A DNA stretch of 64,000 bases from Roridomyces roridus (lineage: Eukaryota > Basidiomycota > Agaricomycetes > Agaricales > Mycenaceae). Under the pieces are notes generated by a model that did not search any database, was not told the DNA's origin, and saw only the letters and a list, made by a program, of their open reading frames with translations. Every line of letters starts with the position of its first letter. Within the stretch, counting starts at the first letter, position 1. The stretch spans positions 1,860,001 to 1,924,000 of the forward strand of contig JARKIF010000001.1 in NCBI GenBank assembly GCA_029378245.1, given 5' to 3'. Shown piece by piece: positions 32,701-44,419 of this stretch. Both the position numbers and the translations under genes were made by a program.

Positions 32701-34277
32701 CTTTGCTGCCGCTGACCACGAAACAGTCGGTGTGAGCGCCGTGATCGGACCCCCGGAGAGCCAAACATTCGTCATATGAAAGTTTTGTTATGGCGTCCGA
32801 CTCGCCCGTCGCGCCTGATTCATCGCATTTCACATTGTGTCCGCCAAGGAAAACACCATCGCACGGGATGATTTCACCCGGTTCCATGAGAGCAATGTCC
32901 CCCACAACCACTTGCTGTATAAACGGATCAGCCCGATATTTCAAGGGTAGAAATGAATTACCTTGATGTCTACAAGTTTCTCGACACCGCCCCGTATTAC
33001 CTTGACACCACGTTCCTCTTTTTTGTCATTGAGAACTTGGAATTGGCGCTCTTTTTGCCAGTCGTTGACTGATCCAACAACGACCTGCAGTGCTGTTAAT
33101 TGTATTCCGTCATTGGATACGGATGCACAAACCACAATGAAGATGGCAACCATGATGGCGACGCCCTCGACCCAATCGACACGTGCACCTTCCCCAGGTG
33201 TCCTAGGTGTGCCGAAATCTTGGAAGAAACCGAGTGCAAGCGATACCACAGCGGCCACAGAAAGCAGAACCTGGGTCGTGTCAGTGACTGAGGATGATAG
33301 TCAAGATTTTGCGCACCAAAACTTTGTCCTTGAGAGCAGTAAACATTAGCGAAAGTAATGACTTGCTGGCTCTCCGTGGCAAGACATTTTCGCCGTATAC
33401 GCGCCTCCTGTCATCGAGCGACGCGTCAAATGCTGCTGTGGAGTTCCAGTCTGTCGACTTTTCTCCTTGCGGGTCCGTGAGCGTGATGGCCGGGACGGTG
33501 TCTGCACCTTTCTCTGGGTCATGACGATGTGATACACCGCCGCCCGCCCCCGGCCGACCGTCTCCGAGACTACTTCCAGATAGACCCATGTCGCTGGTCG
33601 TCCCAAGGCCCTCGAGCAGACTATCGACGCCACCTATTTCCTCGAGCGTTTCCAGTCGCTTGGGGTCCAGCATCATTGCAAGGTCGTCGGGACGGAAACG
33701 GAAGGGAGTGGGGTCGATGTTGGAAAGTTCCAGCGCAAGCTGAGCAGGGTTCTCGGGTTTCTCGCCTTTGTCGCCGTTTGCAGGGGGAACATCGCCCTTG
33801 GCACGCGACACAGAACGTGAGGCCACGCGCGTTATGCTAGTTGTGTTTGAACGTACGGGACGCAGCTCTTGACTCGGTCGCAGAGGACCGTCTACCTCGG
33901 TGCTGGTGGTTACATCACTGATGGCTGAAACATCGCTGCCTTTGCGCCGGTGTGTATGAGGCGAATCTGGCGACAGAAGTCCAGCTGGCTCACGCAGCGT
34001 CGGGTTGTTCTCCCGGAGCGCGAGGGTGGTCTGGAAATGGACCGAGGAGTGGTTGGAGAGCGTCGGAGAGGGTGGCACAGAAATGCATGATGAACCATCG
34101 TCCGAATGCGTAGGAGAGGCGGGAATGTCGAGAGAGCCTCGAACCGTCGGGACTGACGGGAGACAGAAGACCGCTGGTGGGGGAAGCATTCTGCATGGGA
34201 GAGACGACATGCTCTGAAACGTCTGACACGGGGACGTCGATGGTGATAATGGGAGTAGGGGCGGCAGTGTTGGTCAT
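29708..34277 (-). CDS. PMC1: P2B-type Ca2+-transporting ATPase (PMC1-like)
   Basis: ATP-driven Ca2+ pump of vacuolar or plasma membrane, related to yeast Pmc1 and animal PMCA. Landmarks on the complement: AVPEG-LPLAVTLALAFATKRM in the ion path (about 32250-32350), phosphorylation motif CTDKTGTLTQNAMT (about 32150), KGASEILSKKC, MCTGDNVLTARSIA, hinge GVTGDGTNDGPALKTANVGF (about 31060), and LLWINIIMDTFAALALATDP (TM6, about 30770). About 1,300 residues, with a long Ser/Pro-rich N-terminal extension and a disordered C-terminal tail. The first codons are uncertain: ATG 34275-34277 fits a good Ser/Pro-rich leader, but the frame changes near 34150; the next in-frame ATG is 34208-34210. Either a 37-nt intron or a sequence error explains this. 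Many introns. Confidence 0.87.
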
Positions 34278-37200
34278 CGTGAGACATGGCAGAAAGGGAA
34301 TACGAGTGAGGGAGGGCCTGTGCCTATAAGGCCTGGAGTGCTGTGAAAGCAGCAGGGAGCAAGCAGCACCACAAACAGACGGAAAAGGAAACACTGCCTC
34401 GTCGATCAGAATTCTCGGGAAAAAGCTGTAGAACAACTTGAACCCAAACATAGTATAGGGCTTCTCGCGCTTCCTGAACACGATCAGACCGCTCTACTCT
34501 TGGGCGCCTACTGGGCTACTGGAATCCTTTCTGGGGACGCGTCGGTCACGTTACACGCGTACACAGACGCGCTGCGACGTAACTGCAGGTGCGGCAAATT
34601 CTCCTCCCGATTCACAGCCGCCCCCGAGCCGCCGCTCCATGAAATGGAGTGACTCGGGATGAATGACCAACTTTACACCCTTGCCGCAAGAGAAAATTTG
34701 AGCTCAGGCGCTTGTCTTGGCGCCCAGCGTTAAGCAATACTATGGTGAACTGCAACTACAGCCCCTTCTGGTCTACCATCCATCTATCTGCATTGTACTC
34801 ATCTACGGGATTCATGACGAGCTACTGAGACTCGGACCGCAGTGCGCGACTAAGCTTTTGCGCGTCTTTTGCTATGACCTCGGTGATATTCTCCTGTTTC
34901 CTTCCGCAGCCCTACACAGGCTGTGTAGTTTTCAAATACCAGCGTCGCCCCTGTGATACTTCCCTTGGCAAGTTCAGCATTTTGGGAGCAACAGCTTTGG
35001 GTTCTCTGGCCGACGGTCGTCCGGGCACTACTCTAGTTATCTGTACTCGGCTCCTGACCTTGCAAATCCCAAGGTCCGAGTCACTACAAGCCTCCGGTAA
35101 GCGCTTGCAACGCCTTGTGTGCATGCTACTTGGCCGCAGTTGACAGAGATATCCATTAATCGTGCTGCACCCATCGCACTGTGAATACTGCCCGAACTCC
35201 ACCGTTGCTGTACACAAGACACAGCGCACATATGCAAGTGGTACTGCGCTGCCGGACACCGGGGACCACCTGTGAATGAAAATGGAATTATGCCTCCGCA
35301 GATCCAGATGGCATGCTGTGCGTCAGTGCCATCGTGGTGTTCATTCCCATCTAACCTGTAAGAGATTGAAGGCCGATTTACAGTTCCTAACGATTTAATC
35401 TAGGCATTTAAAGCTCGCTTGAGTAAACCATGGACATTTGAGAACGTGGACAAGGTGCGGTTCAATTGATGGGTAACATGTGTTGACTTTTGTTACGTTT
35501 TGCATTCTCAGCGATTCTGAAGACTGACCCAGTAGCTTTGCACTCACCGAATTCATCGGCATAATAGCTTTCAGGTCCCATCTCTGTACTTCCCGCCCGG
35601 GCAGGAAGTATCATGAAGCCACGGTCTCCGGGCCTGAGTTCATGCAGGCTCCAAATTTACCACATCACATTGCGCCAGGCCGGGACCTGGCCGAGGCGGC
35701 CCGTTCTGAACCTGGAATGTCCTAATCAACCATTCTAGTTATCTAGCCTCGAACAAATCCATGCCTTCGTCTGGACTCGCCTGCTTCGAGCCTCTCGTGA
35801 TCTCCCTTCGTAACCAATTTTCAGCAACTTGGACTCGAGTCACCTATTTACTTCACCACGCGTCGCCGCTGTTGTATCTTGTCATCGCCGGCGCAGGTAA
35901 CTCCGACCCTTGGAGATTTACGTTTCGTTGCAAAGCTGTTTGAGGTTGACTGCGCATGCAACTCAATACTTTGCATGCCGTGGCAAATTTACATACCCGC
36001 GGCCACCCTGGATGCATGAGTGCTGTCTGCTGGGCTATCTTTCACATGTTTGTATCTCGCTCGTTGGAAATATCGCACTGCTTTTTTCTGGGACTCCGCA
36101 GCCTGCACGAGAAGAAGTGTCTAACACGGGAAAGTCATCTCTTCTCTGGCTACGAAAAATCTCGGAACCTTACGTTGCTCAATGCCCTTTGCTGTCCCAC
36201 TCGTTCCGCCGCCGGATTTCTATCTTGCAGGAGGGGAGCCGTTCAACACGTGAAATCGTCTCTGTGGCTCCAACTTTCTGGTCCACAAAAATCCCCGAAC
36301 CCTGTGGTCCTCTCCAGACGCAATTCCAAGGGCCGGATACTCAAGTTAGTTATTTCACCCGACAACATAGGCTGTGGGGGAAAACAAGATTTACGCTGCT
36401 GGGAACTTGAATTGCTACCGACACACGCACACAGCCTTGAACGGTTCTAGCCGGGGTACACACATGCCGCGACCTAGTCTTCTTCGGCGAGGAATCGTGC
36501 TCAGGGTCCCCGTTGCGAATACTCTGATTTCGTGTCGACTCTGAGCTCTTGGGAAGGTTGAACATGGCCCTCTCGAGCGGCGGTCCCAACCCACCCTGCG
36601 AGCACAAATCCCGCCGCCAATCCTCTCATCAAGTTTTAAGTTTACTCATCAAATTGATCCATACAGCTCTCCTTCCACAATAGGAAATTACCGTTTTTCA
36701 ACGCCCTCTCCACAAGCTACCTGGTCTCGGGGTCCTCTAAATCTGCTTGGGGATCAGGTTCTCCTGGGAGATCTATCTGTTGTGCCTGAGCTAGCCAAGC
36801 GTGGACGCTTCTTGGCTATCTCTCGCCTCCAGACTGCCGGTTACATTTTTTGCAGTAAATCTCTTGATTCAACAGCCAAGTAGCAGCTGTATATATTGGG
36901 ACACCTTCCTTGCTACCATCTGTCAACCAGCATCCTTCCGCAGCCATGCCAGAAGTGGCCCGATTATTTCTCATGGACGGGCTGGCAATTTACCGCAGTG
37001 GTGTATATCCGCCCTTTCTAAATCCAAAGCCGGTCTAAGGTCCGCTTGAACGGTTTATTGAATGTTCGGAACGACACTTTTTTGCGAGTAGATCGCTGGT
37101 ATTCGTCATCTTCACTGGACTCGGTGGATATAACAGTGTGGGACGTTCAACTGAATGTTGGAATGTTTCGTCAGTTCATCACTATGCGGCCCATCTTTAA

Positions 37201-38035
37201 GTTTACGGGACGTCAGCGATATATATGCGGGTTGCTTTAACAGCTTTGTGGGAACCTCGTTTCTTCTACCTCCCCTCTGCTGCCTGTTTTTCATTTTTTG
37301 CATCCGAACTTTTTAATCTAATTTCGATTGCTGTGCGGTATCCATGAGTCTCATGAACCATTCTCATGCTTGATTGTCGACTGTAGCGCCCACTGAGCAC
37401 GACTCTATTGTTTTTTGGGCGAGAATGATCGGTACTTGCTCCATCTTATCACTGTCCCGATTTGGAAAGTGTATTACCAAAACGGAAACACGGCTCTTGG
37501 TCTGGGACAACAATCAAGCTGACGAAGGCAAAGAGTTAGGATTCTGAGGGATAACATACAGGAAGACTGGCCCAATTTTCCTCGCAATTTTCCGGCACAT
37601 CCGGACAGTTAACAAGATAGTTGTCCGACAGCCACGATGTTACAGCTCTTTGGCAGCCACGAGCTTGTTAGACAACAAGCGACAATTGTGGGTCAAATGA
37701 CATGCATTTGACAAGCGATTCAGCGTCAAGGTCCACGAGCGCCTCTGCCAAGTACTTATCATTCCAGCGCGCGTCTATCACCAGCGCTAAGTCTTGGGCG
37801 ATCATTCCAGGTACATACAGTAAATGTTCCGAGTCTCCAGCATCATGACAATACCCCGCGTGCTTCGCGGAGCTCTGTTGTAGCCTTGTAGGCGCTCGAG
37901 GCCTAAATTCGGCAACCTAGATCCCCTACTAGGAACTCGAGCGTTTGTTCGTGAGAAAAGTCCTTGTTGTTTACATAGGTGAATAACGTGTCTTTACCCT
38001 TGAAGGAATCTAGAATTACACTGAAATACACTTCT
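34278..38035. other. 3.7-kb gene-free stretch
   Basis: The longest stretch without a supported gene, between two minus-strand genes. It holds only short open frames with frequent stops in all frames and somewhat lower GC than its surroundings. Two related snippets, AAAAATCTCGGAACC near 36160 and AAAATCCCCGAACCC near 36290, are visible by eye. I see no terminal inverted repeats, transposase motif or tRNA. It may contain a decayed element, an unrecognised non-coding RNA, or the Ca2+-ATPase promoter with a long upstream region. Confidence 0.4.
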
Positions 38036-39741
38036 CTATCCTCGCATCGGAGAGACGACGGCACCGTCGACGATGACGCTGCCGGTGACATCGCCGCTAC
38101 GCGCCTTGAGCTCAGCCTGTTCGCTATCGCCCTCCCCAAGCTCAATCCGGCCCATCTCCTTGATGAAACTGCTTCCCCAAAACGCCGCGCTGTACTTGTT
38201 GACATATTTGAACAGCTTGCGGTGGTTCTCCGCTCTTGTGGGAGCCTCCATCGTGACAGCCTCGTGTATGGCGTCCGCGACCTGCTGTGAATCCCATGGA
38301 TTCACAATCAGCGACCCGTTCAAGCTCTTGCGCAGCCCCAGCAAACTCGGACAGAATCATCACCCCCTGCCGTGCCTGTTGGCACGCAATGTACTCGTAC
38401 GACACGAGATTCATACCGTCCCGGGTGCTCGAGACGAGGCACACATCGCTGACAGCATACAGAGCGCACAGCTCGTCAAACGCGAGACTCTTGTGCATAA
38501 AGTGGATGGGCATGAACTCGACTGTACCAAAACGGCCGTTGATCCGGCCGACGAGTTCGTTGACCGTTGAGCGCAGGTTCTGGTACTCCTCCACGTCTTG
38601 TCGAGAAGGCACCGCCAGCTGCACGAGGACCACCTTGCCGATCCACTCGGGTGTTGGGTCAGGAAGAGCTCGAGCGCGTGCAATTTCTGCGGAACACCCT
38701 TGATATAGTCCAGCCGGTCGACACCGACGATGACCTTGACACCGCTGAAACGCGACTCGAATTGTCGGATACGTGTTTTGACCGGTTCCCGCTGCAGGTT
38801 CTCGATGAACGAGTTGGGCTCGATGCCAATGGGGAAGGTGCCGACATGGGCAAGGCGGCCCTCGAACTCGACACCGTTGGGCATGGTGGGCAACCCGAGG
38901 ATACGCGTGCATGAGGAAAGGAAATGCCGCGCGTAGTCGTATGTGTGGAATCCGATGAGGTCACAGTACAGAATCCCGAGGAGGATCTCACGCCGCACCG
39001 GCAAAATGCTATGATGAGCTAATTAGAAGCTGTATTTAAACAAGTATTGGGCGACGCGCACCGGTAGATTTCACTGCTGGGGAAGGGCGTGTGGAGGAAG
39101 AAACCAATCTTGACACCGGGAATGGTCTCTGGTGGAGAGGCCGACATTGAATCGTCGCCCTCGACACCCTCGATGATATTGGCGAGTTCCCGCTGGGTAG
39201 TTTCCCCGCCGGCGTCCTTGCCATCGAGCAACCCGCGGAGGAGCATCGGGAGGAGCATCAGGTGGTAATCCTGAACCCAGACCATCGCACCGGGAGTCAT
39301 CTGCTTACGGACGACCTCGGCGAAGCGCAGGTTGGCCTGGCGGTACGCGAGCCAGTTCTCCTCGTCAAAGTTCATCTCGCCTGGGTGGTAGTGGAAGAGC
39401 GGCCAGAGGATGGAGTTGGAGAAACCGTTGTAGTGCCGGTCGGCGACGTCGTCATCGAGGTAGACTGCCTGGCAGGAGTATTCCTCCATGAGGCGCTTGT
39501 CTACCAACGGACGGTCCTTGAGCGGGATGAAGAACCCGGGCCAGCCGATCCAGGTGAAGTTCAGAGCCCGCTTGAAGCCAGAGAGGGCGGATACGAGGCC
39601 TCCCGAGGACATTTTGAAGTGGTACTCGCCGGCCGCATCCTTGTTTATCGTGACCGGGAGCCGATTTGAGACGACGATGAGATGACCACCCTTGGGGAAC
39701 ATGGTGTCTGGTTCTGGGGAAGGAGAGCGGACGGACGCCAT
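38036..39741 (-). CDS. TPS1: Trehalose-6-phosphate synthase, with two opposite apparent frameshifts
   Basis: Glycosyltransferase family 20 enzyme that makes trehalose-6-phosphate from UDP-glucose and glucose-6-phosphate in the cytosol, for stress tolerance and glycolytic control. ATG 39739-39741. Conserved blocks: HLIVVSNRLPVTI, SSGGLVSALSG, TWIGWPGF, WPLFHYHPGEM, WVQDYHLMLLPMLLR, GFFLHTPFPSSEIYR, LIGFHTYDYARHFLS, VDRLDYIKGVPQKLHALE, and DGMNLVSYEYIACQ. One intron lies near 39006-39060. A missing C near 38650 (after FLTQHP) moves the frame, and an extra A near 38327 (before SLNGSLIVNPWDSQQVADAI) moves it back. As written, the first frame stops at 38411 and loses the last third. Both flanking frames are fully conserved, so errors or very recent lesions are likely. 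Confidence 0.92.
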
Positions 39742-39967
39742 TTCCACGGCGAATCTTATAACTTATGCGTGTAACGAGGAGGAGGATTATCGGACGAACG
39801 TGGTGAAGATCATGAAGCAGAGGCTGGCAGACACAGGCAGACACCCAATTTGGACGAGTGTCTTCATCGATCTCATCCATGACGAGTTTCGCACGCTAGA
39901 TATGGAGTTACTCGGACTATCGGACCTCGCTCCTCGGAGAATTTGGTCTGTACATACACAACGGCGT

Positions 39968-41111
39968 CTAATCGAAAAGACCGAAGCCCATGTCCTCGTC
40001 AGATTCCTCAGCCTCCTCCTCCTTCTTCTCCTCAGCCTTGGTCTCAGCAGGGGCAGCAGCAGCAGCAGCGGGAGCAGCCTCAACCACCGCAAACGCATCG
40101 GGGTTGGCAAGGTACTCCTTGACCTGAGAAAACAGTCAGTATCGAAAAACAACAGCAACATTGCAAAGATCCATCATGAAGAAAGGTTCAGCAAGGCGTC
40201 GAGACGCTCAGGATTTTCAGTGTGTGTATTAAAGATAATCTCGTGGAAAAGAAACCCCCAAAAATGGATGGAAACTAACCTTCTCGGAACCCTCGAAAGT
40301 GTAGTCGGTCGCAAGCGAAACGGCAAGGAGGTTCTTGTACGCGTTGACGAGCGAGTGGGAGACGGACACGAGCGTGGGGTAGTTGAGGGCGAGCGAGAGG
40401 CAGGCAATGGTCTTGATACCCGTGAGGAAGCGGTCAACAAGGTCCGACTCGGCGACGTCGAGGACATCGGGGGAGAAGAGGGCTCCGTTGTCGAAGATCT
40501 GGACAACGGTCATTCCGTAGGTGAACGGAGAGATGTTGAGCATGTTGAGCAGGGTGGCCTCGGAGCTTCCAACACGGGTTCCAGCGACGACGACCTTGAC
40601 GTCGGACACGATTTCAATCGTACCACGAGCGATCTTGGTCGGGATACCGAGGGCCTGGAAGAAGGAGGTCTTGCCGGGCTCCATACCGGTGTTGCCAGCA
40701 GGGACAGTGACGTCCTTGGGCGCATAGGCACCAGCACGAGCCGGGGCAGCGACCTTGTTGGCGACAATGAGGTCACGGACTTCCTTCAGGTCCTGGGCCG
40801 TGAAGACGAAACCGACGTTGCCCTTGACGGAGGGCAAGAGACGCTCGAACTGAGGGTACTCGGAGATGATGGAGCGGACGGCGCGGCGGACCATGGTGTT
40901 TTTGCCCATGAGGACAACACCCTTGCCACGGAGGGCTACACGGATCTGGTGCATCTGGTTCGAACCGACATTGTCGACGTTGACGATGAAGATGGAAGCT
41001 GGGGAAAAATTAGGTGCGTAAAAAGGAACCAGGGAAAGACGGACGATACTTGTTGAGGAGCTCCTTGAGCTTCTCAAAGTAGATTTCCTTGTCTGCGCGA
41101 GTAGCACCCAT
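39968..41111 (-). CDS. RPP0: 60S acidic ribosomal protein P0
   Basis: Base of the ribosomal P-stalk: binds 28S rRNA and anchors P1/P2 dimers for elongation-factor recruitment. ATG 41109-41111 ([19 protein letters not shown]). The L10 domain reads [53 protein letters not shown] and [20 protein letters not shown]. The C-terminus is Ala-rich, then acidic, ending [12 protein letters not shown], the invariant P-protein tail. Two introns; the ORF is intact, unlike several neighbours. About 310 residues. Strong codon bias toward C/G in third positions fits high expression and creates a long antisense open frame. Confidence 0.96.
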
Positions 41112-41310
41112 TTTATATTTTTCAGTAGATGGTGGTGAGTGGGTTAAACTAGTGCCTCCCGGTTGACCTCTGCGGTGGATGTGAGCGAGGAACAGACAGG
41201 ACGGAGGAGCGACGCGCCTTTAGTGCCAACGGATATTTCAAGGCGACTGGTTGAGAGCAAAGGAAAAGTTACGGAATCTGTGCAGTTTTGATGGATCGGA
41301 ACAGCGAGGC

Positions 41311-41351
41311 TGCATCAAACCGGCATTGACTGCATCAAACCGGCATCAAAA
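41311..41351 (+). repeat. Short tandem repeat, two copies of CTGCATCAAACCGGCAT
   Basis: Two direct copies about 19 bases apart, just upstream of the mitochondrial-protein gene start at 41402. Confidence 0.7.
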
Positions 41352-41401
41352 CATTTCCTCTGACAACGCGACGATGCAGACGGTGTGCTGAGCGCAATGG
41401 A

Positions 41402-44278
41402 ATGTTGCGATGCTGCTGGCGGCCCTTCCTCAACCTGGGCCGTCCATACTCGACCAAAACAGCGCCGCCTATCGCTGCCTTACGCGCGTTCTTGGCCCCA
41501 GAAAACCTCAGTGCCTCCCAGCCCGTCACATACAACCCCAAGGCCATTCACAAACTCTATACCGCCATAAAGGCGCTTCCCCCGCGTCCCGGGTACCATC
41601 CTCTCCGCTCCTACGAGCTCGACCAGCTGCTTGTCCTTTTTGGCTCGCTTTCCATCCCTCCGCCGCGTCCAAAATGTATATACATTCATCCCTTCGTGTC
41701 CCGAATTCCTCCGGCCCCATTTCGCACCCACTGGTCCCTCGTTCTCGAACTCGCAGAACAGATTCGCGTCCGTGAAAACCGCAAGCCACGCACTGGCGCT
41801 CATCATTACTGGGTCATGCGTGCCCACCTGGCGCGCATGCGGACCATACCCAGCCTCAGAGGTTTGCTGCTTTGTCTTCCAAACACGAATTAAATTAATT
41901 GCTGGGGTAGATGATTCTGCTACGGAGGCCACAGCGCGCTACAGACGCATTCGCAACACGGCTGACCCCGAGGTTCACGTCCCGTACCTCGGCAGTATGC
42001 TCGCCCTGTGCCGTCCAACTCACCTCCCACAAATCGTCAAGTACCTTTGCGACGTTCTCTCTCGCTATCCCAACCCAGACCACCGCTTCGCCGATTTGTT
42101 ATGGGAAATTATACTGGCCGAGCCTAGCGTCATGCCTGATCCCATACAAGCGCGTATCCTAGAGATATTGTGGACGCGCATCGAGAGACATCCTTACATG
42201 TCCGCTATGCGCAATCCAAAGCCGCCCATGCATGCATTCGACACCGTGTCGCACAAACACATCCGCATAGGGATCACGGTTCCCCAACTCTGTTCCGCCC
42301 TCGCAACGAGCCTGTTCCCGCACTTTCGTCTCCGTCTCCCGTCTCAAGTGTGGATGTGGGCTGCGGACGAGGCACGCGCTGTCTTTAGCCCGCAAACTCC
42401 GGCGCCTGCCCGCTGGGGCAGCTTGATGCTGCTCGCAATGTACGCCGCACCTGCGCTCTCGAGCAGCGTCGTCACCAATGGCGGGCTTGTCGAGAACGAA
42501 GGTCACGTCGTTTGGCGCACCGTCTTTGCTCTGGGGTTACTTGAACGAACAGTGTTGGACGAGTCTTCCTCTACTGTTCGACGCCTCTGGCGCATGTGGA
42601 GAAACGCCAAGACAGAACATGTTCCTCCGCTTGTTCGGCGCGTTATTGTTGGCGCGTTTCTACGCCTTTCGGCACGGACGAGGGATACTGCACTCACGGA
42701 GGCCTGCCAACGATTTTGCTCTAGGCACAGTCTCTGGGGTGGAGGCGATACCAAGGCAGACGTCGTGCAGATGACCGAGTTGTTTGTGGATTATGCGTAT
42801 GCGGCGCTCTACAATGGAGCACGACCTCACACCGATGCTTGGGCCGGGATCTTTGCAACGTTACCTCAAGAGTGGCATGCGCGCGTCGCGGATGCCCTGT
42901 TTCGCAGCTTTGTCGAGCAAGACTTTATTGCGGCTCAACAGCTCCACGCGTTTTGCCAACAACAAGAGATTGCCATCTCGACCGACTCTACCTACGCGCT
43001 TGCGCTGGTGCTCGCGGAAAAGTATTACCCGGAGGAGGCGTTGCAATTCCTGGGCGACGAGCGATTATCGCTTGACCGCCTCGAAGAACTCCTGGACCGC
43101 ATTATGCGAACCCTGCGGCGCGAACGACATGCTTTTCCGTGACCTTATTCTAGCAGAGACGCTCGCCTCCACCATGTCACGCTTGTATATTGACACCGAT
43201 CGCATTCCGCCCACCAGCCTCAAGTTTTCGCTGCGGTATGCCTTGAGTGTGCTCATTGCGTCAGGACGCGGTCAAGAAGCGATCACGCTCCTGCGTGTCA
43301 TTTTCACACGGCGGCCCTCGGTTTTCAGTATTCACTACATGCTGCGCGTGATGCGGTCGCTCGTCAATACACAGCAACCCACCTTGACGCTCCAAGCTCT
43401 TGCATCTGGTTCGAGATGGCTTTCCTGCCGTCGCGTGGGAGAATTTCCGTCGAAAGCTGGTGCTGCGACTGGCTCTCAAGGGTGCGCATACTATGGCAGA
43501 GCACGTCTATCGGTTTGGGGGTGTGAAAAGTGGTAAGCGGACAGCCCGCGATGCACTTGTACGGGCAGTGCGGTTCCGCGTCAAGCAGCCAGCGAAGCCG
43601 TTGGCATTCAAGATCGTGCCGATACTCGCACGCCGGCCGAATCACGTTCCGACCCTGCGGCTTGCTGTAACTCTTTTGGTGCGCAGTGGGAGGCTTGGTG
43701 CGGCGAGACAAGTGTTGGCGCGTGCACATCAGGAGGGGATCGACACGGCGACCATGACGTGGTTAGGCAACACTCTTCTGGACGGGACGATGTGGGCTGC
43801 AAGGAATAAGCATGGTCGGCTCATGCGGCATGTGCTGTCGATGCGTGACCTGCTCGTCCGCCGTTTCGGCTTCGTCCAGGACCGCGTTACGCTCAATATT
43901 TTGATCAAGGCCTTACTGAGGTGGAAGACATACGATCCGGCGCAGATCCGGCGTTTGCTCGACCATTTGGTGAGCACTGGGTATCCATGCCCGGCTCGCT
44001 TTCGGCACGAAGATGGGGTTTTTGGGACGTTGAGTGCGGGCGAGTCGGGTAAGGTGGAGGCGATTAGTACGCTTGGGCTGCCTGCGTTCATCTCGTTTGA
44101 CCGGCATGTGAGGCCGCTTTACAAGATGTTTGTAAAGGCGTTGCACTTGAGGGGGGATTTGCGGGGTGCGAGAACGGTTGTTGGGATTTTGCAGGCGGTG
44201 CAGGATGAGGTGTTGGTTCGGCGGCAGGAGAGGAGGCGGGTTAGACTTGCTGGGATTTTGAGAAAGAAGGCTAGATAG
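41402..44278 (+). CDS. Mitochondrial helical-repeat (PPR-like) protein, frame broken twice
   Basis: Function unknown. The N-terminus MLRCCWRPFLNLGRPYSTK looks like a cleavable mitochondrial presequence. After an intron near 41863-41910, the product is a string of amphipathic helix pairs of 30-38 residues, for example LCDVLSRYPNPDHRFADLLW, SLRYALSVLIASGRGQEAIT, LRLAVTLLVRSGRLGAARQV and TLNILIKALLRWKTYDPAQI, which suggests pentatricopeptide-type repeats of an organellar RNA-binding protein. About 930 residues. The frame shifts near 43110-43215, where a 75-nt GT-AG intron or an indel could explain it, and near 43400, where an extra base precedes HLVRDGFPAVAWENFRRKLV. Fungal mitochondrial PPR proteins are poorly conserved, so the gene cannot be named. 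Confidence 0.65.
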
Positions 44279-44419
44279 TAGGGTAGTTAAAAATGCCTGA
44301 CCGGAGACTCCATAAAGTTTAGCCAGCTCGCGATTTGTCATGCGCGTCGCGATCAGTTAGTCACGTGTTATACGCGCTTTGTTCGCGACAACCACATCTT
44401 CCTCTCAATTCCCGCGACC

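Noticed and set aside
34717..37303. Open frames of 60-166 codons in the gene-free stretch
   Set aside because: No domain, codon bias or splice pattern. Composition looks random.
37680..37830. Minus-strand segment with DLALVIDARWNDKYLAEALVD that looks coding
   Set aside because: The frame ends quickly on both sides and does not join to TPS1 with plausible splice sites.
39692..41056. 454-codon plus-strand open frame
   Set aside because: It is antisense to the ribosomal P0 gene and the start of TPS1. The repetitive Gly/Glu/Val/Asp composition is what the complement of strongly biased codons gives.
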